From NCBI GenBank assembly GCA_025617745.1, contig CM046855.1, forward strand, positions 45,251,313 through 45,315,312: a stretch of 64,000 nucleotides of DNA, given 5' to 3'. Source of the DNA: Heliocidaris erythrogramma. Its lineage: Eukaryota; Echinodermata; Echinoidea; Camarodonta; Echinometridae. The stretch's first letter is position 1, and each line of letters begins with the position of its first letter. The notes beneath the pieces were generated by a model. That model was not told the origin of the DNA, did not search any database, and saw only the letters and a program-made list of their open reading frames with translations. A program made the position numbers and the translations under genes. This document shows, piece after piece, positions 40,501 to 52,440 of this stretch.

Positions 40501-43389
40501 TCTAAATAGGATTATCTTGCCCAAGACTGTATGTGCTGCTTCCAGATTAGGCCTACCTATCAAACCTTGAAGAATTACAAGATGGTTTATCAAAAACATA
40601 CTGGAGGAGGAGGAATAATCCAAAGAAAGACTTGAGAACTAAGCTTGGGATCTTAGCTGTAAGAGGATTTCACATATCTCCTCTATGCCTAAATTAGTCC
40701 AAGATGTTTCAGAGGGGTACAGGAAAATACATTTTATGCAGACTACCATTGCATTTGCTCCCGTTAATTCTGCTTTTATAAGGTACATGGCACATGTACA
40801 ACCCTTGAGAATGAAGTTTATCCAGCATAGCATCTCATGGAATTGCAGCAAGCATCTCACAGAATTGCACAACAAATCATCTTAAACCACCTACCACCTA
40901 CCTCCATAAGCTTGGTTAAAAATACTGGTACATGGAAGAATACATGAATAAAGAAGCGAAATATTGCCGCTTTTATGGGTGCTAAAAACAAAATACAGTA
41001 GTACAAAAAAATACCCTGGTATACCACATAGCTTCCAATGTCATCCTGTCTTTACTTGAGGTCTCTGCTTTCCCACGACCACAACTTGTCTGATGCAGCA
41101 CAACACCCTTCCTGTTGGATTTATATTTCCTGTCAGAATGAACTTGATCAAGACCCCTTCTGTTTTTCTGTCACAGGAACAAATAGAGCAATTTAGGTTT
41201 ACAGCAATGACCTCGAGTTTATAAAATGTACATGGAATACGCTGTACATTTCACGTCTATATGTAGCTATACTATAAAGTGCATGAATGCAGGCCTATTA
41301 AGAGGCCAACATGAAATTTGAGCATGGGTCTTGTGGCCAGATCAAGACCTGGAGTCCATTGATTTATTTGATAAAACCTGAATAATTCTGACAAAATCAC
41401 AACATACAAGCAGGCAGGCCTACATGGTGTGGAGCGAACCTGAAAATGTGTAAAATGGTGGTCCAGTCAAGTCAATATATTGATTGATGACAACTGACAC
41501 CATAACATACGATTTCCTCAGATAGGACTACATCAAGCCAAATATCCCTACTCACCTGTAACTTCTTGCTTTCTTAGCACTCGGGAAGAATATACATTCA
41601 GTTAATCTAGACAAGTTCAATCCAAAATAAACTCAACATAAGCTATGCCTTCCTTCAAAATAATATAGAATGACAATGTCGTGTCAGGAAACAGGAAGTC
41701 TAAACTTGAAATTAATCACCTATAAACTAGAACAGCGGGGATGAATTATCAATTTAGATGATGAACGAAACAATCAATCAAAACTTTGTGATCCACTTTC
41801 TGTCAAAGGACATGGTCAAAGGATCTCAGATATATCCATATTCCTACTTCTGTCACTCAGAAAAGGAATATGAAATTTTACTAGGCTACACTGCACAATT
41901 TAACGATTCTACATTGTAGATTTAAATGGAAAGCCTGCAGGTAGACCTGTTTCCACTTCTAGCGGCATCTGGAATCCCAAATAATTAGCAAAAGCATGCT
42001 GGCTTCATCTTGTTGCCCTTTCAATGTGAAGAGGGCCTACAGCTCATTCAAACCTCTCTCAACTTTGGTTGGCAGGGTCAGTAACCGCTTTCCACACAGC
42101 TCTGTGTTTTTGGCAAACCATTGATCATACCATTATGGATGCTATGTGGTAGGATCCTCAGGAAATCAAACAGATTAGGATCCAATACCTTTCAAATCCC
42201 TAATTAGATGTGGGATTTCAAAAGAGGAAATATGATTTTATTTTTTGAAGTTAATACACAGGAACACATTCTATGAAAATGGCTGGTATTCTTCCTAGCC
42301 GGAAAAGAGACAACACACACCCAAAACAAATTAATAAATAAAATAAAGATGAATATTAATAGCAAAGGTAGAAAAGTTACAAAAATCATTTTCATTATGT
42401 CACAAGGCATCAACATACCAGGCAAATACATAGGCCTACATTGCCTACCCTAAACCTTCGATCACATTACGACGTAGATAATAACCCTGTAGCGTATGCA
42501 TGATGTCACATTACTTCTAATGATTGCACAGGAAAGCATTTAATTGGATTGGGTTTGATACATTAAAGTAGCTCTCTAGGCTTTAAGAACCCTGGCTCAG
42601 GGTATTTTGAGCATCTCTTGAGCTCCATTTGATCCTAATAAAGTACATGCCAGTGGAATGTGCTTAATCCCCTTGAGCAGTCAAAATGTCAAATTTTATT
42701 TTGCACGTATTAAAATCTTGCAGCCAGATATAAAATCAATTCTAACATAGAGAGATGGCGCAATGCTTTCTATTTCAAGGTGGAAAAACCTCTTCTTACT
42801 TCTACTTATAAAGCAGGATTTTTTTTTTTGGGCCTTATGTTTCTTATCCAGTGGCAAGCTACATTCATATGCCCCAAGGCAAAGGATAATTTTGCCCTTG
42901 ACTATACTTCAAATCCCACCACAGACTGAAATATTCCTCTTTTTTTTTTTTTTTTAATTGAAGATCCTTCAGAGAAAATGTTTTGAAGGTTGTGAGCAAT
43001 CATTAACACATACATACATATGTAGCTAATGGGAAAACTAATTCCCTTAAAATTTATGGAGAAAGAAGTATTGGAATTAAATTACTTCATGTAATTCTGT
43101 TTAGATTTTAGTAGTTGAAACAACCTACCATTTAGAATTATTATGAACAAGTTCCTTTTAATATATTCATAGAACTCAATTATCAGAGCTCAAACTTACA
43201 TGTAACTTTGAATTCAGTAGCTCATCTTTTAAGACTAAGAAATTCAAAGAAAGATAATTAAACATTGCTAAAGACGATATTGTTTCAAGAAATAAATACA
43301 TTGTTCTATCTGTCATTACCCAAAGAATTAACAACTTATGCAAGTTTTAGTAATTTTGAAACTGCCTTGTCCAAGGGACAACTAATATC
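34572..43389. other. non-coding region, 8.8 kb
   Basis: Longest stretch with no recognised gene, RNA or transposon ends. Open frames are short and overlapping in random frames; none shows a domain or plausible splice-flanked coding. Scattered ACATGTA motifs only. Confidence 0.5.
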
Positions 43390-43770
43390 TTGGGGGACTC
43401 ATAATTCCGAAAAAGAAATAGGGTTCATATTGATGAACACTTGTTGCATTACTCCGAAGATTCATTATCTGAAGCTTCATTATTCTGCGCATTCGCTTCT
43501 CCGAAGGTTCATCGTTCTGCAAATGAAATAGGGTTCGTATTTCCAAAACTGAAGATTTCATTATTCCGAAGGATTGTAATTTTGAAAAATGATGTGAGGT
43601 TCTATTACTTCTTTGGAAATATGAACCTTCGGAATTATAAACAATATTTCATTTTCACTTTTCTGAATTATGAACCTTCGGAGAACCAAACTTTTGGAGC
43701 AAACGAAGCTTCCGAAAAGCGAAAAGCAAATCTTCGGAATCATGAACCTTCAAAAAAACGAGAAGTAACC
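43390..43770. repeat. repeat built of TTCCGAAGGTTCAT units in two orientations
   Basis: Forward units (TTCCGAAAAAG, CTCCGAAGATTCATTA, CTCCGAAGGTTCATCG, ATTCCGAAGGATT) fill the left half to about 43575. Inverted units (GAACCTTCGGAATTA, GAACCTTCGGAGAACC, ATCTTCGGAATCATGAACC) fill most of the right half from about 43620. Open frames 43265-43806 are by-products. Confidence 0.7.
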
Positions 43771-44970
43771 ATCATGAGGGCGTATCATCAAAATTTGACA
43801 GGGTAACCAAGCATGAAACAAGATCATGCAAATCAGATTTACATCTCTCAAAACCCCTTAATTTCCCATCTGATTCAGAGTGATTGCTTTGTGGGCCCAG
43901 CCAGGAAGCACATCTTCTGCAAAATGATCACCCATCTCGACTGTCCTCCAGACAACATGTCTACTTGTATACTTACCAAAGACAGCATTAAATTTCATTT
44001 ATTGGTGAGGCATTTGATTATCAACCCTCGGAAGTTTGTAGAATTATCATGAAATAAAAAGTAGAGAAAACTTCATTTTAACATGAAGGGAAATGACAAG
44101 TTCATGTGTACATATATGACTACAGTGGTGCTAAAAATTCTAAGAATAAGGAAATTCCTTTGTAAGCAAAGCAAAATTTTTTTTAAAGGTTAACCAGATA
44201 ACCGGTAACCCATTCATCACCAAGATTTCAAGGAAGCTGAGCTGGTTTTTAAAGTACTGGAAGAAAAAAAGCAAGCTCTATGACGTGTGTATACCCCAGC
44301 GAGTACAGGGCCTATATAAATCACTTCTGACTAATATTCTACCACTGGATGTCTAAAACATTTCCTCTCGTAAGGCGCAAGGAAATCCTGCATGTACGAT
44401 GACTACATGACAGTATAATGAGGATAAACAGACATTAATCTTTTTACCAAGACAAATAGTACAGGTACACAGGCATCATCAAGAGTCCGGGTGTACATGC
44501 ATCAAAACACATGGCTGATGCGCAAAATAATGACGAAAAGCACATATAGTACTGCTGACCCCAGTTGTGTATAAATTCCAGGAAGAAAATAATGTGAGAT
44601 TGATTCAAAGCCGGTTGGTAACGATAATTCAAGTTGGCAGCTAAGTGCCTTTGAAGACTGAAAGTGCTTGGTTATCCCAGGAAGTTCCTCCCTTCTCCAT
44701 GGATATCTTTATCCCAGGCAAGAACTTCAGTTTCCATTCCCTTTTATCATGCATAACTTTCACCTACATACATTGTAGAACCGGTACTTCAATTTTTGGA
44801 TGTAGAATTTCTTTTCTTTTTTTTCATCACTGCTTTTCCAGTATTTATTAAATTCTCATTGAAGATGGTCTCTAGAAACATTGAGGCATCAGGAAATGGA
44901 TATGGAGCAGTATGTGCCATACCTTTGAGTGAAAGACAAAATAAAATTCATAGCAGGCTACAGAGCACAT
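43771..44970. other. non-coding region
   Basis: Nothing recognised; short random frames only. Confidence 0.5.
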
Positions 44971-45051
44971 ACCGTCGGCCTTATGCCAAAAGGGCCTTAC
45001 CACTGTATAAAGTCTATGGCCTTAAGGCCCTTTTGGCATAAGGCTGACGAT
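44971..45051. repeat. 81-bp palindromic repeat
   Basis: ACCGTCGGCCTTATGCCAAA with AGGGCCTTA (44971-44999) is inverted at 45023-45051 (TAAGGCCCTTTTGGCATAAG then GCTGACGAT), 27 of 29 positions matching, with a 23-bp loop. Confidence 0.75.
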
Positions 45052-47010
45052 ACAGACTGTGCAATGTATTTAATGTTTTTACCCACCTAGAAAAAAGTGT
45101 ACGATTTCAGTTATGGTACTTTGATAAGTGTGCTTTGATAAAGATGTATTCTAGGTAGGCATTCATGTACATGTATCTATACTGTTTGCTTAGAATTCAG
45201 TTATTAAAGAAGAAACTGGCAAGCCAGATATGAAGAGAATTCCATTTTAAGATTTATATCACAGCAAATTAATGTAAGAAATAGCCATGTAATGTGCATG
45301 CATGTCATATTATAGTGTAATTGCCCAATTCTTCTCTGCTTGCCCTAAAGGGTCAGGGCGAGTTAGATCTTTATTTACTTGCCAGCAATCACATCAATGG
45401 GTGACAAGAAGATGAATATATAGAAATATGTATGAAGTACCATGCTGTATACATTGACATGAAAAATAGATTGAATAAGAGTACTCTTTACTCTTTACTT
45501 CAGAAATATCACTGTCTTTCACCTCATCTCCATTCAAAAACACCCTCAGGCTTGGCTGAACTTCACATAGGGGTGGTAAGATTTCCCCAAGCCCATCAGA
45601 AATCAGATCACAAATGCAAGTCAATCCAGCCATAAATACCATCCAAACTAAGGATTAATGATCAATAAAAAACCCTCGAGGGAAATCTGTAATTGGCCCC
45701 TCATTTCCACAAGAAGTACTTCATATTCCTGTCAGGTTTAAATCCAATCATTGAGCTTGCACTTTGGTAAACCCAGCCAAGGGACTGTGAACTTCATGCT
45801 GGAATGCTGAAACACTTTTATCTTTTTCTTTTTGTCTTTCTGCTCGAGTAGTAAACTGAATAATAATACTCAATAAAGAGACTAACTAAGCAAATACAAA
45901 CGTATACATTAATTGATCCTAAGCAGTTTTTCAAATGACAACAAAAAAGGAGAAGATAAAGGAAATATTCAGTCGGAAAAAAGTCTATTCCACCATAAGA
46001 ATTAAGAACAGAGATACAAAACAAATGAGATAATTCTCTGTGTATTACATCACATAGAGTTTTGTTTATCCTGCATTACTAATGGAAGATTCCCCACACC
46101 TGAAATGGTCTAAATTTTCAAAACTTTATAGTTCCTTATTTACTTTATTAATCTTTGTTATATATGTTTTTATTTCCACTACAATGTTTCTTAAATACTA
46201 CTGCTTATTCTCCTTAAAGCCCATGTACAGTTTTGGTAGCAAAAAGGAAATTGGAAAGAAACTTGTTAAATATACATGTAGTCTCAATCAATGATTTACG
46301 GTGAATTTTATGGTAAATATATGTAAGGAACACTAGATCATGGCAATATACTGCCCTACGCTACAGTGTAGGACCTTCCCACCCCAATAGCTCCCCGCAC
46401 AACAATCTCAAGGATTCGCACGGAGATGGCATGTGTGTCACTGTGTGTAGGTTTTGAACGCGTGTATGGTGTGTAGTGCGCGCTGAAGTTGTCGGGAGTT
46501 TGTATCCCTGACCAGGCACCTAAATTATTGTTTGCCTCTCGTTTGTTTAATATGCCACTTTAGGAGTGTATTCTTCTTTGTATTGCTAGTATCTTGCTAT
46601 TTATCAACAAACATCCAATAAATCTGATGAAAAGTTTTTGAGAGCTTACCACAACTAAACATTACCTTTATAAAGCTAACATATTATTAGGTTTTGATTC
46701 CCCTTCATGCACATCTTTATACAGTTTTTTCAAAGTCTGCAGTTTCATTCAACACATGGCAACTCATGTAGTCATGCACATGTACTATGAGGCCTAAATG
46801 TACCATACAAAATGTACAGGTACATTGAATATCATCTCAACCAGTATATTGATTTCTTCATTGATTAATGCTGGTATTTCAGGAAATCTAACATATCAAT
46901 CCATATCACCTGACAGGTGCATGTACATGTACATGATGATACCAGTAGTCAAGTTCAACCAACCCTCATACACAATAATGGGGATCTTAAAGGTCTTTAT
47001 TAATACAATT
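45052..47010. other. non-coding region
   Basis: AT-rich, no supported exon or RNA. A slightly CpG-richer patch at about 46380-46530 has no recognisable feature. Confidence 0.5.
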
Positions 47011-48336
47011 TGTGACCCGGCACCACAAAACCACCAAAAAGTCGCAAGCAGTGATTTTGTACAAACAGCCAAAATGGAAATTTGGTTTGAAAAAAAAAAT
47101 TGATTTCGGGATTTTTGGTTTTTCTGAAAGATCGATCTTTTCTGTACCTTGTATCAAAATCTGGAAGCTTAAAACACAGTAGAAGATGTGTTTTTAACAG
47201 TTTTTGAAGAAGAGTTTTTTTCGCACATCTTCGGTTTCTAACAAATTCTTCCCCTTTCCGTGTGATTTTTTTTTCATCGGTACCGCTCACCCTCTTAAAA
47301 TCATTACAATATCACGGGTCTTAAATTACTTCTTCCCTAATGATTTTTATACTGACAGAAATAAGAAACTCTCAGCAATCTCATAATAATGATATAAAAG
47401 TCTATTAATAGTCGCGAAAGCAAATTGTTTTATTCATGTGAGCAAGAAAAGAGTGATTACAGTGCAAATAAATTGCAAGTGTGATTCTTGTGAGTTATAA
47501 AAAAGTATGTGATTTCTCCATAAACAATTGCTAATTAATGCGAGAGAAAAAAAAAGAGTATGAGTTTTGTATTTAAAAATTACAAGATTATTCCTGTGAG
47601 CAAAAAAATAGTATTCGTGTCTGCTATAAAACAAATTGCAAGTTTATTCATTTGAGCAAGAAAAGAGTTATAAATAGCTCTACGGTACAAAGTAAATTCC
47701 ATAGGTTAATTAATGCGAGCAAGAAAAAGAGCAGGCTATATTCAAGTTCATTATAGGCTAAATTGCAAGTTCACTGTGATAAAAGAAGAACTATTAACAT
47801 GACAAATCGGTATTATATAACAGGGAACAAAGAAAGATACCCCAATGGGGTGAATAGGGGAGAATATGCATTGTCTAGTGCAGGTGTCAAGCCACCCAGG
47901 TGCATTTAATCTCTCCATTGGAACACTCTCATGAGTTTCATGATAACTTTTGAATGACTTAAGCCCCCAAATTAAACTCTTGGTAATACAATGAATAGAC
48001 TATGTTTAACACTCCTGCTAAATTTTAACTAAATCTGACAACCCCTTCATAGTGGTTGATATGGCCTTTTGATTCACTCTCTATTGATTTTCTCTTATGT
48101 TTTCTTGCTCCGCACGCTTGAATAGGCCCAAACTTTAGAGCTTGTTTCCTCTGTAACTAATACCACCAAACTCTCTTACTAACTCCATTTATTCGCTAAA
48201 TTAAAAAGGTTAGGAACCTTCAATGTTGACAATTTATATATCATTTTAAAGCTGAGACTCTGTTCTTTCCAAATATGATGAAATCAGAAAAATGAATTTT
48301 TGCGACTTTTTGGTGGTTTTGTGGTGCCGGGTCACA
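47011..48336. mobile_element. 1.3-kb DNA transposon with perfect 37-bp ends, non-autonomous
   Basis: TGTGACCCGGCACCACAAAA then CCACCAAAAAGTCGCAA (47011-47047) is inverted without mismatch at 48300-48336. The interior has no transposase-like frame. A degenerate tandem array of about six units (47439-47730) lies near the centre. The flanks (AATT left, TTTT right) leave the target duplication unclear, so no superfamily is assigned. Identical ends imply recent movement or a recent copy. Confidence 0.85.
47420..47735 (+). repeat. degenerate tandem array inside the 1.3-kb element
   Basis: Units are recognised by TGTGAGCAAGAAAAGAGT-like cores starting near 47439, 47490, 47540, 47596, 47652 and 47714; spacing is 50-62 bp. 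Between cores, blocks such as AATTGCAAGT and TTATTCATG recur. Confidence 0.65.
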
Positions 48337-48642
48337 TTTTATACTTGATTTGTATCGTAATTATAATCAATGGTATAGAGCATAATATGTTCATATTCAG
48401 AAACAGCATAGTGTTTACTTTAAACATTTATTTTAAAAATGACTGCAAAATATATCAATTGCAAATGGGTCAAATGGGTCACAAAAGCTGAACAAATGAG
48501 ACAACACTCTCTAATGATAATTGCTCTGTAGGTACATGTAATTTCTATCATAAGACAAATTCTTAACTTCAACCCCGGACCAATTACCAATTAAACCCTA
48601 CAATACTAGCCTACATGTAAATCTAACCAAGAACCTACATCT

Positions 48643-48788
48643 GGGCCCTGCTTCATAAAATTTGTTATCAATAACAAGTCACAATAATTGTTAAGCTACT
48701 GAAATCATTGAATTTGATTGGCTTAGAGCACATTTGTCATAGATCTGTACCAGTTGCTATTGACGAAAAGTTTTATGAAGCAAGGCCC
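48643..48788. mobile_element. MITE, GTTTCAT...GATTGGCT family, copy 3
   Basis: GGGCCCTGCTTCATAAAATT mirrors TTTTATGAAGCAAGGCCC. Interior TTAAGCTACTGAAATCATTG and TGATTGGCTTAGAGC match the block in 16565-16690. 146 bp. Confidence 0.75.
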
Positions 48789-51140
48789 TGAACCAGAAAC
48801 TTTCGACAAACCAATACAACATAAACCCCACATCAAATGTGGCCAGAGCATACAAGCACATGTACATGTCAGATCACTGCTTGAATTATGAGATTGAAAA
48901 GTGGATCGCGCTATCAGGGGGGGGGGGGGGATCCATGACACACGCCAGGGAGGTCCACTGGCACGCCACAGGTTTACACAGGTCTGCAGAGGTTAGCGCG
49001 ATTTATAAGAAACCTAATTAGATCCTTGCCTTTTGATTGGTTGATTTAATGTTGATCATTTGTCCCATTTAACAATTACGTCATCAATCGTGCAAATTTG
49101 ATCCATTCACCGTGCAATTTTGGATCCATACAAAATTGTCCATAGCACTCGCGACCACCAACACGTCTACATACGCAAAAACGACTTGCCTTTGCAGCGC
49201 GCATGCGACTATCAAGTACATTTGACGGACCGCCGCAGCCGCACGCTCAGCAACAAAATGTAAGTCCTTTCACTCTTGTTTCTTAATTCATAAAAATAAT
49301 GTCAAATGAGAAGGATAGCTATTTTTAGGTGTCATATAAAACAAATAATGAATGTTTTTTCATTCGTGCAATGGACAGAATATTTCACCTCGTGAAATAT
49401 TCTGTCCATTGCACTCATAAACATTCGTTATTTGTATACTATCTCGGCACTCTCTGCACAGTAAACTGAGAATAGGCGCGCTCTAGATCGTGCTATCTCA
49501 TGTTGACCACCCCCCAGAAGTGGTCCAGTTTGGGATCGCCGTGGACCTCTGTGAATCGCTCCAAAGCGACGTCACTGCATTCTCAACTTGGAGGTGGCGC
49601 GATCTAGCGCGCGCTAGAGCACGCTATCCCTTGTAATGAGAACGGGGTCATTGTGGCATATTTGCCTGAAGTACAGTTCATGTTAAAATCCCCAGGATTT
49701 TTTTTTTCTCTCGCCCTCCCTCACTCCCTCTATTTCTTTCTGATTTCATCTCAATTTCAAATGAATGTGTAAAATTTAACTCATAGAACAGATTTTTTTT
49801 AACCTGTTTTGGTGGCTATGTATCGTTACCGAACACCTTTGACCTGGATATCTGCTAACCCATCAACACAAAAACATGGATGATGTTTCTGATTTCATCC
49901 AGGGTAGTATGAAACTAAACATCAATCACCTTATTTGTAACCCCAGACGCCTACCTACATATCATCAGCTGAGAAACAGAAGGGGGTTAGTTCAACATAC
50001 TGGTTCTTAGAGTTAAAATTAATGTCCTTCTAGCCCTCCACATAAGATATCATTGTCTTGCAGCCATGATAAGATATCTTTTAGTTCTGACCCAGCCATC
50101 TATGTACATGTAGGCATTCATGTATATAATATGAGTATGTGATATAAAATCACTTGCTGAGTACCAGAAGGGCATTAACTCTAAGCAAATAATTAATGCC
50201 CTTCTGGCTCTTAGCAGACAAAATATTCATGGAAAAACCGTGTCCTGTCCAATCAGCACCTGACGTACAGAACATCAATGTGCATAACACCCTGGGCTTT
50301 CATTAGAAAATTCTTTTATATTCTATTGTTCCTCTAACAGTAACTTGGATTTAGCAAATCAAGTGACTGTCTTATCATAAATTGCAAATGTCATAAGTCT
50401 ACAATGGAAGCAAACAAATATTGTACAATCTGATACATTTCTACAGTAAATCACGGCTGCTGTATCCATACAAGTAGCAGCCACATCCTTCTTTGCAAAA
50501 CCACTAAATTGGTTGCAAACAATCGTGATCCATTACTTCTCCTATCCCGTTTGTCTCAAATATCACACCATGCATGGAATACTATTCATGTCATGCTGCA
50601 AATATGTACACGGTTTCATCGAATAACCAATATGAAACATGATGTAAAATCTCCGGTAGGAGACGTGATTACACTATCCCATTTCCCACACTCCTAGGCC
50701 TCACCATGCATTACAAAAATACATCACTGCACATTGTAATCATTGATGTTTCTTTTAAAGGCAAGCTAGAGTTTGGGTAATGAAACAAGATTTTACCTGA
50801 AATGGTTTCCAAATCATTCAGAATTATTTGTAATGCAGTAAAATGGGATGTTTTAAACAGCAAAATGTGAAATCAAACCTGTGAAGATACATGTAAATAC
50901 TGTACAACAAATATCCACATACATGCACATGTAAATGCATATTTGGGACTACAAATTACGATGAGCCTGCTTAGCCTAATTTTTGTCACCTACTTATTAT
51001 CTACATACATGTATTCTTTTAACCTGTAATTTCTAACCAAACCTTTGGAACATAAATCTGATTTGCAGTTTTCAATATTCAGTAGGCTCTACATGTACAA
51101 TATAATATTAAAGCATGTTATTGGATTTTATGCAAACATA
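48789..51140. other. non-coding region with a CpG-rich patch
   Basis: Contains a G-run (about 48917-48930), a CpG-rich stretch (about 49100-49260) ending in a donor-like GTAAGTCC, a perfect palindrome (49342-49436) and a GC-rich repeat-like block (49470-49640). The remainder is featureless. Confidence 0.5.
49342..49436. repeat. 95-bp hairpin palindrome
   Basis: GTGCAATGGACAGAATATTT then CAC is followed after a 3-bp loop (CTC) by its perfect inverse (49366-49414). The arms extend with mismatches through CAAATAATGAATGTT / AACATTCGTTATTTG. Confidence 0.75.
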
Positions 51141-51356
51141 CAGCCCTGGAAAAAATTATTAGACCAAGCTTCCGTAATAAAGGTACTATAATATGCATTC
51201 AAACTAATGAAAATGATTTTGTCTTTGTACATGTATTTCATTGAATGAATAACAAATTCCAGCGATTGTACCTTGCTTTTATATTTTATTTCCTTCTTAC
51301 CACAAATATTACACTTTCATTAACCATTCTTGGTCTAATAATTTTTTCCATGGCTG
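51141..51356. mobile_element. Tc1/mariner-like MITE with TA duplication
   Basis: Left end CAGCCCTGGAAAAAATTATT then AGACCAAG; right end CTTGGTCTAATAATTTTTTC then CATGGCTG (51329-51356): 28-bp inverted repeats with one mismatch. TA flanks at 51139-51140 and 51357-51358. 216 bp, no coding capacity. A solitary end of the same family is at 21007. Confidence 0.85.
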
Positions 51357-51592
51357 TACGTCTTCAATACAAGAACTCGCAACGCAAAGACTCCCTTTAA
51401 GCATGAGGTTGGTATGAGAGGATGGTGGGCATTTGTATGGTTAGAACCCTTTCAATTTGGCGTGGTTTTTATGTGGTTTCATACGTGCTTAGCCAGTCAT
51501 CAATCAAGATATCCATAATGTTCACTCGTGGTCTCACACTGTTGGAAATGGTTCTGATGATTCAGGTTAGATTCATGTGGTATCTAGACTTA

Positions 51593-52437
51593 GACCCCGT
51601 TTACAGTGAGAGTAAGGCCGGGCCGAGCCTGGCCTAAACTTCACTGTAAACGCTCAAAAGGCCAAATGCGGTACCAAAAGCGGCCGCGCATTTGGACCAC
51701 CTCTGGAGGTAGTCTCGGCCCGGGCTCGGCCCGGCCTTCTTTCACTGTAAACGCACGCGGGGCCAAATGCGGTACCAAATGCGATCCCGAAGTGCGGCGA
51801 TCATGACATCATTGGATATGTGTCATGATCCCGCGGTTGCTTTGAGCTGTTGAGCGTTGCATGCATTGTACGGCCTGAGCTGCTTTGTTGTCTTTTCTGC
51901 TGAGATTTCCAAAGTTTGTCCGTGTAAATAAAAGTCGACATACTAGTGTTTTTAATTCAGTTATCATCGTTCATCTATTGTGCTGTTTCGTTCGAAAGAG
52001 CAGGCCATTCCTCCTCACATTGCTCTCTCCTAATCCTCCTGTCACGATTATACCTTTGAATTCTACGAATACGACCTTGCTTATCCATCCTCTTGTCTTC
52101 TCGATCGTACAAAGATATTAGAATTGCGTAGAGAATATGAAATTATCCGATAAGTTAAGCGAGCAGCTGTGGTGTTCGATCGTTCGTCGTATGCATGCGA
52201 GCTAAAAAAAATATCGGTACAAAAAATTAATAACCCGCGCCACACTGATACGTTTACCTACCAAACTACCCACCAAAATAAACGTTTGTTTACGCCACTA
52301 CGACAAAATAATGAAAGGTTATAATTTAGGCCGGCCCGAGACCCGCACTGTAAACGCACGAAATTGAGGGGCCGAGTACCGCAATAAGGGCCGGGCCGAG
52401 GCCGGGCTCGGCCCGGCCCTGCACTGTAAACGGGGTC
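51593..52437. mobile_element. Harbinger-like non-autonomous element with TTA duplication
   Basis: Ends GACCCCGTTTACAGTG (51593) and CACTGTAAACGGGGTC (52422-52437) are perfect inverted repeats, flanked by TTA at 51590-51592 and 52438-52440. Three-bp TTA/TAA duplications are typical of PIF/Harbinger. Subterminal GC-rich repeats (GGCCGGGCCGAG, CACTGTAAACGC, GGCCAAATGCGGTACC) occur several times. Composition is far more GC-rich at the ends than the surroundings. No transposase. Confidence 0.8.
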
Positions 52438-52440
52438 TTA

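Noticed and set aside
47420-47735. CRISPR-like array
   Set aside because: Eukaryotic context; units are degenerate and there are no uniform spacers.
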